DNA of 64,000 nt from Bryobacter sp964387685. Lineage in GTDB: Bacteria; Acidobacteriota; Terriglobia; Bryobacterales; Bryobacteraceae. Location: positions 310,001 to 374,000 of the forward strand of contig CAYLXK010000002.1 in NCBI GenBank assembly GCA_964387685.1, read 5' to 3'. Shown piece after piece: positions 16,542-23,831 of this stretch (positions are counted from its first letter, which is position 1; every line of letters starts with the position of its first letter). The notes under the pieces were generated by a model that worked only from the letters and a program-made list of their open reading frames with translations, was not told the origin of the DNA and searched no databases. The position numbers and the translations under genes are program-made.

Positions 16542-17468
16542 ATGAGTCTTGAAACGCGTCCATTAATGAGAAGTTCTATTCCTAACCCCGCCGTTCATCA
16601 AAGAATGCGCGAACTTTCCCTTCGAGCACCCTGGCGTGAAGTGGCCGCCGCATGCGACCGAATGGTCGAATGGTTATCGTTCACTCTTTGGGTCCGCACG
16701 GTCATCGATACTGCTCAGGACATACCAGCCGTCGTCGTTCAAGCGATCGAGACTCGGTGTCCCGGCTTCCTTCAATCCCGCGCAAGCAATCGGGACCGCA
16801 CCACGCTTTGGCATGACCTCGCCGCATGGGTGGACCATCACCACTTCGCCGCCGCGCGCGATGGCGGCTGGCTTGATGCCGTTCACCACTACGTGGGCCG
16901 CGACGCACGATCAGATGCGGCTTGGTCATTGTGGGAGACGACAGCGGCGGAGGGGAGCAAAAAGCCGCCGACGGAGTTTACGAGCTTCGAGGATTGGCAC
17001 CGGATGGTGCTTGCCATGACATCGCAGAATCAGGAGCAGCAACACGGGGTTTCCGACGTGCGCTTCCAGGAAGGCGTTGCGCGGTACCTCGACTGGGAGA
17101 CGCTCGCCTTCTGGGTTCGCAGCCTCGCGGAAGTTTCTCCGCAACTTCCGCCCCCCGCTCGAGCAACGCTCGACAGCGAGTTACCGGGATTCTGGGGCTA
17201 CGTCGCTTCCACGCGGCCGAACATCCAGTCCCATTCCACGTGGCTCTGGGATGAGTTGCTCAAGTGGGTTGAGAACCACCTGTTCTCAGAGGCCCGCGAT
17301 GGCGGCTGGCTTGATAGCTTGCGGACTGCGGTACGGCGCCATCTGCGTTCCGAGCGAACCGTAGACTACTGGTCCTGGTGCGCGGCCCAATGGGCCAAGG
17401 ATCCGCCCCATGAACTGCCAGACTTGCCGGCCTGGCGCTCGGCCGCCGACGGCTTTGTCGTCAGGTAG
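16542..17468 (+). CDS. Unknown protein made of two tandem repeats
   Basis: The 308-residue protein has an internal duplication of about 120 residues (roughly 37-158 and 178-300). Both copies have a W-x-(S/E)-(F/L)-(T/A)-(L/F)-W-V-R start, a C/LPGF segment, a central ARDGGWLD and a W-rich end followed by PP-x-E. The DNA coding for the ARDGGWLD segment is identical over 21 bases (16857-16877 and 17295-17315). It is rich in Trp and His and has no signal or membrane segment. No family is recognised. It sits between two related HTH genes and its stop overlaps the end of the right one by 8 bases. Confidence 0.7.
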   Translation: MSLETRPLMRSSIPNPAVHQRMRELSLRAPWREVAAACDRMVEWLSFTLWVRTVIDTAQDIPAVVVQAIETRCPGFLQSRASNRDRTTLWHDLAAWVDHHHFAAARDGGWLDAVHHYVGRDARSDAAWSLWETTAAEGSKKPPTEFTSFEDWHRMVLAMTSQNQEQQHGVSDVRFQEGVARYLDWETLAFWVRSLAEVSPQLPPPARATLDSELPGFWGYVASTRPNIQSHSTWLWDELLKWVENHLFSEARDGGWLDSLRTAVRRHLRSERTVDYWSWCAAQWAKDPPHELPDLPAWRSAADGFVVR

Positions 17469-18354
17469 CTCCCGCCGTTTTCGCACGCCGGGGTGACAAA
17501 AAGTTCGCCGTTTCCGGATCGAGCCGTTCCAGTTTGGCCTCCTCTGGATGCAGCCGGCAGAAGTCTTCAACTGATTTCGCGGTGATTCGGCCAGAGTCCC
17601 GCCGAAGCCAACCAAGTCCCTCCCAGCGCTCGATGGTGTCTTCCGTTACCATCATCAAGCCCATCAGATCCTTGGTTTTGAAGCCTCCAAAGAAGTCGGC
17701 TGTCTGGTTCATCCGCTTCAGCTTCGCTCGAATCGAGGCCGGTCGGCGGTTCAGCATCTTCGAGATATACCGCACAGGCTTCTCCTGCAGGTTGAGCAAC
17801 TGAATCATCTCGCCTTTCGACCAACGTGCAACGCGATGTTGATTCTTTCGCGAGAGCCCAAGTTGCCGACCCCGTTCTATAACGGCACGCCGCGGCCACT
17901 CGGGGTGCTTCGCGAGAATGGCATCAATCGCTCGTCGCGTGGACTGGCGGTCTTTCCCGTAGGACTCTCTTAAGAACGCATCTTCTGCTTCCGAGAATGC
18001 GTAGCGGTCCCGGGGCACTTGCTGTGGTGTCTCCGGCCGAAGCAGCCGAACATGCTGCCACACGAACTCACGGCTCCAATCGGGATTGGCCGCGCGAATC
18101 GCAGCGATGGCTTCGCGTTCATTCAACGCGCCCGAACAAAGCGTCTGGCAAAGGAAGGAGTCGAGCTGAGAAGTCCATTCGCCCGAGTCGGTTCGGGGAA
18201 CGGCGAGCGGCCGATTGTCACTCACCGCCCCGGGTGGCGCCGGAGCACAGGGGTCTGCCAAGTGCCGCGCGGGTGCTGTCGAAGGAGAGACCCGATCAGC
18301 TTCGGAAAGCCCGGGAGAGGAGGGCTGCTGCGAAGGTGGAACGGCTTTTGACAT
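17461..18354 (-). CDS. HTH protein with Myb/SANT-like repeats
   Basis: The 297-residue protein has a disordered Pro/Ser-rich N-terminus (1-55), then several helical three-helix units: FSEAEDAFLRESYG, RWSKGEMIQLLNLQ with YISKMLNRRPASIRAKLKRM, and a MerR-like part MVTEDTIERWEGLGWLRR. It ends with FCRLHPEEAKLERLDPE, shared in style with the product of 15525-16088. It is likely a DNA-binding regulator of the island. The ATG at 18354 has no strong ribosome site. Confidence 0.65.
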   Translation of the reverse strand: MSKAVPPSQQPSSPGLSEADRVSPSTAPARHLADPCAPAPPGAVSDNRPLAVPRTDSGEWTSQLDSFLCQTLCSGALNEREAIAAIRAANPDWSREFVWQHVRLLRPETPQQVPRDRYAFSEAEDAFLRESYGKDRQSTRRAIDAILAKHPEWPRRAVIERGRQLGLSRKNQHRVARWSKGEMIQLLNLQEKPVRYISKMLNRRPASIRAKLKRMNQTADFFGGFKTKDLMGLMMVTEDTIERWEGLGWLRRDSGRITAKSVEDFCRLHPEEAKLERLDPETANFLSPRRAKTAGAT

Positions 18355-18697
18355 AAATACCGCCTGAGTTGGTTGTTTACATTTAGTAGGTCCAGTTCAT
18401 TTCTTTGGCGTCGCCCAGTACGTCAATTCCCGAATCGTAATCGAAGCACTCTTCGCGGTCAATGGATAGACAATTGCTGCCCCGATAGAATGCGCCGTGA
18501 GATTGTAGACGCTCATTCCGTCGCGCAGGTTCCCAGCACGCATGAGGCCAGCGCTTCCTCCGCGAAGGAGGGGAATTCAGGGGCTGAATTCAAGCAATAG
18601 ATCGCAATAGGTATAACCAGAAACAAACTCCCAAACAATGCGGCGTGGCCGGAGGTCGACGCTGTTCGTGATGCAGAGACACACCTGTGTCAGAAAG
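18355..18697. other. 343-bp intergenic region
   Basis: No gene is seen. Two adjacent inverted repeats lie at 18557-18591 and are listed separately. Confidence 0.4.
18557..18591. repeat. Two adjacent small hairpins
   Basis: CCTCC (18557-18561) pairs with GGAGG (18567-18571), and GAATTCAG (18573-18580) pairs with CTGAATTC (18584-18591) around a 3-base loop. They lie 107 bases downstream of the excisionase-like gene. There is no T-run, so an intrinsic terminator is not proven; a protein site is possible. Confidence 0.35.
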
Positions 18698-18958
18698 CTA
18701 CTCTTCACCGTTGCCGACCGCCCGCCGACGCAGCCACTCAGCGATTTCGGTTCCCCGAAAGCGGACGTTCGCCTCGATCTTGTAATGGGGAATCCGCCGG
18801 CGTCGAACGTACGCATAGATGGTCTTCGGGTGAATCGACAAGACTCGCGCCAGATCCTGAGACGTCAGAAGCCGGTCGGCTTGTTTGAGATAGTCGAAGA
18901 CATCGGGTTCGACGCAGGGCATTGCTTCGGTCTTGGTTTGGGCTACGGGTTCGCCCAT
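18698..18958 (-). CDS. Excisionase/MerR-like HTH protein
   Basis: The start at 18958 (MGEPVAQ) follows GAGAGGAG and gives 86 residues. The core LTSQDLARVLSIHPKTIYAYVRRRRIPHYKIEANVRFRGTEIAEWL is a classic helix-turn-helix 17 (excisionase/AlpA-like) fold. Such proteins bind attachment sites or promoters of mobile elements. A copy of the 15-bp repeat (18988-19003) lies 30 bases upstream of its start and could be its own operator. Confidence 0.8.
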   Translation of the reverse strand: MGEPVAQTKTEAMPCVEPDVFDYLKQADRLLTSQDLARVLSIHPKTIYAYVRRRRIPHYKIEANVRFRGTEIAEWLRRRAVGNGEE

Positions 18959-18987
18959 AAAAACTCCTCTCATTCGCTTAGGCTGAT

Positions 18988-19003
18988 TGATTCTGGGATG
19001 TCT
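18988..19003 (-). repeat. 15-bp island repeat, copy 1
   Basis: Read on the minus strand this is AGACATCCCAGAATCA. It matches copy 2 (20945-20960) at 15 of 16 positions and copy 3 (20990-21005) closely. It sits between the excisionase-like gene and the AbiE pair. Confidence 0.6.
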
Positions 19004-19050
19004 CTACAATCGAACGCCACCGGTGCCGATCGTTGCCCAAATATATGCAG

Positions 19051-19084
19051 TAACCGCCGGTAATGGACGGTTTCGGTATATACT
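19051..19084 (+). promoter_or_regulatory. AbiE promoter with imperfect inverted repeat
   Basis: AACCGCC (19052-19058) faces GGACGGTT (19065-19072) as an imperfect inverted repeat, followed by a -10-like TATACT (19079-19084). The GTG start at 19091 is 6 bases after the box, so the mRNA may be leaderless. AbiEi antitoxins are known to repress their own promoters through inverted repeats. Confidence 0.45.
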
Positions 19085-19090
19085 TGGGGC

Positions 19091-19903
19091 GTGGCGTCCC
19101 TAGAGCACTACGTCGATGACCTGCTGGCGAGCGGACGGGAGACCTTTTCCGGCCCCGTCGCCCAGGCCGCGCTTCGTCAATCTTCTGAGGCGTTCCAATC
19201 GGCCATTCGGCGGGCCAAGAAGAGGGGGCTCGTGATGAGCCCCTGGCGCAACTTCTTCGTGATTCTCCGGCCCGAAGACCGCTCTGCTGGATCGCCGGAT
19301 CCGGTGCGCTGGATCGATCCTTTGATGAAGCACCTAGACGTGGACTACCGCGTCTCGCTGCTTCGAGCAGCGGCTTTTCACGGCTCATCGCACCAGGCAT
19401 CCATGGTGTTTTCGGTCTTGACTCCTCGTCAATTGCGTTCGTTCGAGGCTGGCCGGCACCGGATCCAGTTCCTCTTTCAACAGCCCGAGACCTTTGCCGC
19501 GGTCAATCGAGCGCCTTGGCTGGCCGATCTCAAAAGCGAATCAGGATTCGCCAAGGCTGCCGGTGTGGAACTCACCCTGCTCGATTGCATGCGCTACTTC
19601 CACAAGGCCGGCGGCATCAATGGTGTCGCGCAAGTGGTGCGCGACATCGGCGGCAAGGCCAATTCAAAGTCGCTTGCCAAGGCGGCGGAAGTCTACGAGA
19701 ATTCTGTCGTGCGGAGACTTGGCTATCTTCTCGAACACTTCGGCCACGAAAGGCAGGCTCGCGCCTTGCAGCCCATAGTGCAATACGCGAAATCCGTGAA
19801 GCCCTTGAACCCCGCAGCCAGGCCCTTCTTAGAGCAGTCGGCGGCTCCGATAAACACCGATTGGCAACTCCTGCTCAACCAGACCATTGAGGTAGACGAG
19901 TGA
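19091..19903 (+). CDS. abiEi: AbiEi-type antitoxin (type IV TA)
   Basis: The 270-residue protein has an N-terminal winged-helix part with RRAKKRGLV, then SPWRNFFVILRPEDR and RAAAFHGSSHQ, the pattern of the AbiEi antitoxin family (transcriptional AbiEi antitoxin with C-terminal domain). AbiEi counters the AbiEii nucleotidyltransferase without binding it directly (type IV) and represses the operon. It uses a GTG start with no ribosome site and overlaps the toxin start by GTGA, typical of this pair. Confidence 0.85.
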   Translation: MASLEHYVDDLLASGRETFSGPVAQAALRQSSEAFQSAIRRAKKRGLVMSPWRNFFVILRPEDRSAGSPDPVRWIDPLMKHLDVDYRVSLLRAAAFHGSSHQASMVFSVLTPRQLRSFEAGRHRIQFLFQQPETFAAVNRAPWLADLKSESGFAKAAGVELTLLDCMRYFHKAGGINGVAQVVRDIGGKANSKSLAKAAEVYENSVVRRLGYLLEHFGHERQARALQPIVQYAKSVKPLNPAARPFLEQSAAPINTDWQLLLNQTIEVDE

Positions 19904-20766
19904 TCCCGCGCGCCTACCTGCAGGAATGGAGGCAGGCTGCGCCGTGGCCTGATCTAGCCCAAGTTGAGCAGGATCTCATCATCTGCCGCGCCCTCTGCGA
20001 TCTTTTCTCCGACAAGTGGTTAGCTCAACGCATCGGCTTTCGCGGCGGCACCGCGATTCACAAACTACTCTTCAGCAGACCGCTACGCTACTCCGAAGAT
20101 ATCGACCTGATCCAGTTGGAGCCGGGTCCGATCGGCAAGACCGTGGACGCCATCAAGTCCGCGCTAGCCTGGCTTGGCCCGTGCAAGCGAGAACCCGCGC
20201 GCCATTCGATGCATCTGGCGTTTCGCTTCGCGCCGGAATCGGAGCCGGGCAGTCGCCGGAAACTGAAAGTCGAGATCAACACGCGGGAGCATGAGACCGT
20301 GTTCCCCGTGCGTCCATACCCATTTAGCGTGGAGAACGCCTGGTACCAGGGACGCACCGAGATTGTTTCCTTCGAGCCAGAGGAATTGTTCGGAACAAAG
20401 TTGCGGGCGCTGCTTCAGCGGCGCAAGAACCGTGACCTCTTCGATCTGAACGAGGGGCTCAAGCAATTGCACATGGATCCGGCAAAGCTGATCCGATGTT
20501 TCGAGCACTACCTGTCGCTGGAAGGCGTGACAATTGGCCGCGCTGCTGCCGAACAGCGTCTGCTGGAGAGGCTTGAGTTCAGCCTGACAGAGGACGTGGC
20601 GCCGATGCTGCCCGCCGGAATCACATTCGACGACGATGAAGCTGTCGCCGCTGTAGGTCGGGTGTGGACCGAACTGGTTCCGCGTCTCCATGGGGAACCA
20701 TGGAAGCTTTCCGACGAGTACATCGAAGCGGTGCGCGCCGGGCGCTACCCCGGTTTCCTTCGCTAA
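19900..20766 (+). CDS. abiEii: AbiEii-type nucleotidyltransferase toxin
   Basis: The 288-residue protein shows the minimal nucleotidyltransferase signature FRGGTAIHKL (47-56) with YSEDIDL (64-70; Asp67 and Asp69 as metal ligands). The later VSFEPEELFGTKLRALLQRR and KNRDLFDL segments are family hallmarks. AbiEii/MenT toxins add nucleotides to cellular RNA and stop growth, giving phage abortive infection or element maintenance. The start overlaps the antitoxin stop. All key residues look intact. Confidence 0.9.
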   Translation: MIPRAYLQEWRQAAPWPDLAQVEQDLIICRALCDLFSDKWLAQRIGFRGGTAIHKLLFSRPLRYSEDIDLIQLEPGPIGKTVDAIKSALAWLGPCKREPARHSMHLAFRFAPESEPGSRRKLKVEINTREHETVFPVRPYPFSVENAWYQGRTEIVSFEPEELFGTKLRALLQRRKNRDLFDLNEGLKQLHMDPAKLIRCFEHYLSLEGVTIGRAAAEQRLLERLEFSLTEDVAPMLPAGITFDDDEAVAAVGRVWTELVPRLHGEPWKLSDEYIEAVRAGRYPGFLR

Positions 20767-20779
20767 CCCTGCCGCCCAT

Positions 20780-20795
20780 CTTGTAATATTACAAG
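20780..20795. repeat. Perfect 16-bp palindrome
   Basis: CTTGTAATATTACAAG lies 13 bases after the AbiEii stop. It is AT-rich compared with its surroundings and fully self-complementary. It could be a protein binding site; as an RNA hairpin it has no room for a loop. Confidence 0.5.
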
Positions 20796-20944
20796 CCGGC
20801 TATGGGTTCTCCGGCGATAGGGCGGCGTCATGAGCCCGGCGCAGGCGGACTTAGTCGGGCGGACGTCGACGTGGAACCGCACCACGCTCAAGATGCGGGT
20901 AGATGCGATCTGACCGCGGTAGCAGGGTAGTTGACGAACAGATT

Positions 20945-20960
20945 GGACATCCCAGAATCA
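20945..20960 (+). repeat. 15-bp island repeat, copy 2
   Basis: GGACATCCCAGAATCA on the plus strand. It is inverted relative to copies 1 and 3, and with copy 3 forms a 16-base inverted repeat (one mismatch) with a 29-base spacer. Confidence 0.6.
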
Positions 20961-20989
20961 TTTATCTCGCATCAAACAAGGCAGTTTTT

Positions 20990-21005
20990 TGATCCTGGGA
21001 TGTCC
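20990..21005 (-). repeat. 15-bp island repeat, copy 3
   Basis: On the minus strand this reads GGACATCCCAGGATCA. It lies 30 bases from the stop of the second excisionase-like gene. The six-T run just before it (20985-20990) lies inside the loop of the repeat pair. Confidence 0.6.
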
Positions 21006-21035
21006 CGACCGGCCCTGGAGTCGTGGATTGAGCGT

Positions 21036-21287
21036 TCACCGCTTTCGCCCGAACGGCTCATCGTCGGCCGGGAGTGTGGCTCCTCCGGCTGCGATCCATT
21101 CAAGCAGCCTATGCTCTTCTACTCGCATCTGACGGCCCAGACGCACAATCGGCAGAAGCCCTTGACGGCCCAATTCATAGGCCCTCTGGAGCGACACGCC
21201 GAGACGCTTGGCTACTTCATCCATGTGCAACAGGCAGATCTGTGGCCGCCCGTTGGTTTCGGTTTCGGAAAGGAGAATCGGGTTCAT
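21036..21287 (-). CDS. Excisionase-like HTH protein
   Basis: The start at 21287 (MNPILLSE) is taken because AGAGAAAG precedes it; 83 residues. The core LLHMDEVAKRLGVSLQRAYELGRQGLLPIVRLGRQMRVEEHRLLEWI is a helix-turn-helix 17 fold like AlpA/Xis. It is divergent from the integrase with 111 bp between the starts, so it likely controls or directs excision of the island. Confidence 0.75.
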   Translation of the reverse strand: MNPILLSETETNGRPQICLLHMDEVAKRLGVSLQRAYELGRQGLLPIVRLGRQMRVEEHRLLEWIAAGGATLPADDEPFGRKR

Positions 21288-21398
21288 GCTTTCTCTAGTA
21301 CCGGATTTTCCACAGCCCGCCAAACGACCTGCTACTGCGCCTTACAGATCGCGCCCAACTCATTTGGGGAACAGCAGGATCTGCCTTAGGATGGCCTC

Positions 21399-22502
21399 GT
21401 GGCAGGACAAATCGTCGCACGCGGAAAAGGGAAATGGATGGTCCGAGCGTTCCTCGGGCGGGACCCGCAGACCAAGCAAAGGCTGTTCCAGAACAAGATG
21501 GTCCACGGCAGCAAACGTGACGCGGAAAAGGTTCTTGCAGAGATGCTACGCGAACGCGATTTGGGAGGTGTCCTGGTCGTCGAGAAGGTGGCCATCGGTT
21601 CACTCCTCGACGACTTGGTCGAAGACTACAGGATCAACGGCAAGCGTGTGGACTGGTGCGAACTCGTGGTGAGGACCCACTTGAGGCCCTTCTTCGGCAG
21701 CGTGCTGGCGTCGAAACTCACGACGGACCTCGCCCGGAAGTACATTGCTGCTCGCCAGACAAAGGGCGTAGCGAATTCGACGGTTAACCGCGAACTCTCC
21801 CTCCTCCGGCGCGCTCTCAACTTGGGGCGCATGTCGACGCCGCCCAAGGTTGCCAGAGTTCCATTCATCCCAAAGCTGGAGGAGAACAACGTTCGAAAAG
21901 GCTTCTTCGAGGATGCACAGTACAGATCGCTCCTCCGTGAGTTGCCCGTCGAACTGAAGCCCATTCTCGCTTTCGCTTACTACACAGGATGCCGTCGCGG
22001 TGAGATTCTCAAGCTTCAGTGGTCACAGGTGGACCTTTCTCATCGACTCGTCCGACTGGAGCCCGGCACCACCAAGAACGACGAGGCCCGGATCATTCCG
22101 CTTGTCTCGGAACTCCTCACCATCCTCCAGGACCAAAAGCGTCTCCGGGATTCACAGTATCCGCAGTGCGAGTGGGTCTTCTTTCGTGAGGGTGAGCCGA
22201 TCCGCTCGTTCAAAGCGTCGTGGGCCGTCGCATGCGTCCGGGCCGGTCTGGCGGACGCGGGCGGGGAGCCGACCAAGCTCTTTCATGATCTCCGCCGGAC
22301 TGGCGTCCGCAATCTGGTCCGGGCGGGTGTTCCGGAAGCGGTCGCGATGCGCATCTCGGGACACAAAACCAGGGCGGTCTTCGATCGCTACAACATCGTT
22401 TCGGAATCGGACCTAACCGACGCCGCCGAAAAGTTGGATCAGCATATCCGTCGCCGGCGAACCCAAGACCAAAAATCCGACGGGGGCGACGACGAGTCGT
22501 AG
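21399..22502 (+). CDS. int: Tyrosine recombinase (island integrase)
   Basis: The 367-residue protein has an N-terminal arm-binding part, a core-binding SAM-like domain (about 65-145) and the catalytic set: Arg199 (TGCRRGE), His296-x-x-Arg299 (HDLRR), His322 (GHKT) and Tyr331 (FDRYN). Phage-type integrases of this kind insert elements at tRNA 3' ends. Here the tRNA-Leu 3' end is 234 bases downstream, as expected for an element integrated there. GTG start with AGGA upstream. The basic, acidic-ended tail is intact, so the enzyme looks functional. Confidence 0.93.
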   Translation: MAGQIVARGKGKWMVRAFLGRDPQTKQRLFQNKMVHGSKRDAEKVLAEMLRERDLGGVLVVEKVAIGSLLDDLVEDYRINGKRVDWCELVVRTHLRPFFGSVLASKLTTDLARKYIAARQTKGVANSTVNRELSLLRRALNLGRMSTPPKVARVPFIPKLEENNVRKGFFEDAQYRSLLRELPVELKPILAFAYYTGCRRGEILKLQWSQVDLSHRLVRLEPGTTKNDEARIIPLVSELLTILQDQKRLRDSQYPQCEWVFFREGEPIRSFKASWAVACVRAGLADAGGEPTKLFHDLRRTGVRNLVRAGVPEAVAMRISGHKTRAVFDRYNIVSESDLTDAAEKLDQHIRRRRTQDQKSDGGDDES

Positions 22503-22601
22503 CTCGCCGCCCGATCCACCCTCCACCGCATCTTCACGGCCCTCGACGGTCCACTTCACCCGTGCTTCGAATCCCCGACTCCAAGTCGCGCCCGCGACGC
22601 T

Positions 22602-22678
22602 GGTGTGACAGAAACAGTCACACCAAAACTGGGGTCAACGGAACGGAATTCGAAATTTGTCACACTATAGTCACACCA
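22602..22678. repeat. Four copies of a GGTGTGAC motif between int and tRNA
   Basis: The motif occurs as GGTGTGAC (22602-22609), GTCACACC (22617-22624), GTCACAC (22659-22665) and GTCACACC (22670-22678 region). The first two form a perfect inverted repeat with a 7-base spacer; the last two are direct repeats about one helical turn apart. Clustered short repeats between integrase and attachment site are typical arm-type sites of tyrosine recombinases or excisionase sites. The role is inferred. Confidence 0.55.
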
Positions 22679-22682
22679 ACGC

Positions 22683-22706
22683 GAAAACGCCCTCCGGCGG
22701 AGGGCG
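22683..22706 (-). terminator. Terminator of the tRNA-Leu transcript
   Basis: A perfect 8-bp stem (CGCCCTCC / GGAGGGCG, 22688-22706, 3-base loop) is followed on the minus strand by GTTTTCGC. It is 30 bases past the tRNA 3' end. The T-run is short, but position and stem fit an intrinsic terminator. Confidence 0.65.
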
Positions 22707-22735
22707 TCAGAATCTCTGTAACTTATTGATTTTAT

Positions 22736-22822
22736 TGGTGCGGATGAGAGGACTTGAACCTCCACTCCCTTGCGAGAACTAGAACCTGAATCTAGCGCGT
22801 CTGCCAATTCCGCCACATCCGC
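22736..22822 (-). tRNA. tRNA-Leu (anticodon CAG)
   Basis: On the minus strand the sequence starts GCGGATGTGGCGGAATTGGC and ends in CATCCGCACCA. The 7-bp acceptor stem, CTAGA/TCTAG anticodon stem with loop TTCAGGT (anticodon CAG), a long variable arm (class II, TTCTCGCAAGGGAG region) and GTTCAAG T-loop are all visible, and CCA is encoded. The long variable arm and anticodon identify leucine. Its 3' end faces the integrase and is the likely attachment site. Confidence 0.97.
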
Positions 22823-22878
22823 ACGAATGGAGTGACCTCTTCATGGTGGCAAAGTGACGGCGGTGTGTCAAATTGCGG

Positions 22879-23367
22879 CTACTGCTCGTTCGACGCCGGT
22901 GGCTCCTCGGCCGGAAGCGGAGGCAGTACGTCCACCGCTTCCTTAATCAGCCTCTGCTCGTCTTCGTCGAAGCGAGTCTTGAATGGCCGCGCCTGGAAGC
23001 GCCTCTCCCGATCCGCTGCGCTCAAACCGCGAATGAAGTTTACCGCCGCCCGGACCGCGCCGCGCCTTCCGGGGGGCAGGCCGTTCATTTCGCGCAAAAC
23101 CCTTCGCACGGCCTGCTGGCGCTCCGGGGGAAGCTGCTGGAATTCATCGTATTCGCGCCGCAAGCGGTCGCGCACATCCGTCGGAATCTTGTCCAGCTCG
23201 CGCATGCGCCGCTCCAGTTGCATCCGCTTATCGGGCGGAATACGGTCCAGAAAGCGCTGGCGCTCGGCCGGTGTCATCCGTTGCAGACGGTCCACCAGAT
23301 TCGGCTTCGGTTGGGCCAAGGCCAAGCCGGTCATAAGGACAATCCCCGCGATCAATCGCCGGGTCAT
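22879..23367 (-). CDS. DUF3106-like exported protein
   Basis: The 162-residue product has a signal peptide (MTRRLIAGIVLMTGLALA) followed by charged helical repeats of the kind LQRMTPAERQRFLDRIPP and FQQLPPERQQAVRRVL, as in DUF3106 proteins. These are probably periplasmic and resemble sensors such as CpxP in having short PER/Q-rich helices. It is the last gene of the sigma/anti-sigma operon and starts inside the anti-sigma stop (ATGA), so it may modulate that stress pathway. That role is inferred. Confidence 0.75.
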   Translation of the reverse strand: MTRRLIAGIVLMTGLALAQPKPNLVDRLQRMTPAERQRFLDRIPPDKRMQLERRMRELDKIPTDVRDRLRREYDEFQQLPPERQQAVRRVLREMNGLPPGRRGAVRAAVNFIRGLSAADRERRFQARPFKTRFDEDEQRLIKEAVDVLPPLPAEEPPASNEQ

Positions 23368-23831
23368 AGCAGCTCCTGTTGGGTATCCGGAGTCTTTTCC
23401 GTGCCCGCCTGGTGCAAGGCCTGGAAGGCTTCCAGGTCGTCCAAGGTCCGTTCGACTTCCACGACTTCGTGCGCTTCAAGGGCCGGTGGCGCGGGGGCCG
23501 GCCAGAAGTAAACGGTTAGTGCGAGCGCGCAAGCCGGCACGGCGGCGACGGCCCATTTCCAACTGCCAAACCATCGTTCGAGAAAACCGGGCTTGGATTC
23601 GATGGCCCGGATTTGCGCCATCAGCTTCGCATCAAAGCTAGCACTCACTTCCGGCATCTTCCATTCGTTCAAAGTCACATCCACCATCTGCTGCAGGGCG
23701 ACCATTTGGTTGCATTCCGCGCAGGTGGTGAGATGCCGCTGAAAGGTCCGCGCCGCTTCCCCGTCGAGGGTCCCCGCCGTGTAGCCCAGCAACAGTTCTT
23801 CTTGTTCGGTCGCGTTCAATATGCATTTCAT
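23364..23831 (-). CDS. Anti-sigma factor with zinc-finger (zf-HC2) domain
   Basis: The 155-residue membrane protein has a cytoplasmic N-terminal H-x3-C-x2-C motif (HLTTCAEC, about 33-40), the anti-sigma zinc binding site, and a single membrane segment (about 90-110, WAVAAVPACALALTVYFW). It would hold the adjacent ECF sigma factor at the membrane until released. Start and stop overlap its neighbours by ATGA, so the three products are made together. Confidence 0.88.
   Translation of the reverse strand: MKCILNATEQEELLLGYTAGTLDGEAARTFQRHLTTCAECNQMVALQQMVDVTLNEWKMPEVSASFDAKLMAQIRAIESKPGFLERWFGSWKWAVAAVPACALALTVYFWPAPAPPALEAHEVVEVERTLDDLEAFQALHQAGTEKTPDTQQELL

Noticed and set aside
22560..22600. 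tRNA-like fragment (CTTCGAATCCCC) next to the attachment region
   Set aside because: Only a T-loop-like stretch; no acceptor or anticodon stem can be formed.
22556..22816. 86-codon minus-strand frame beginning MAELADALDSGSSSRKG
   Set aside because: It reads through the tRNA-Leu gene; this is a well-known false protein made from tRNA sequence.
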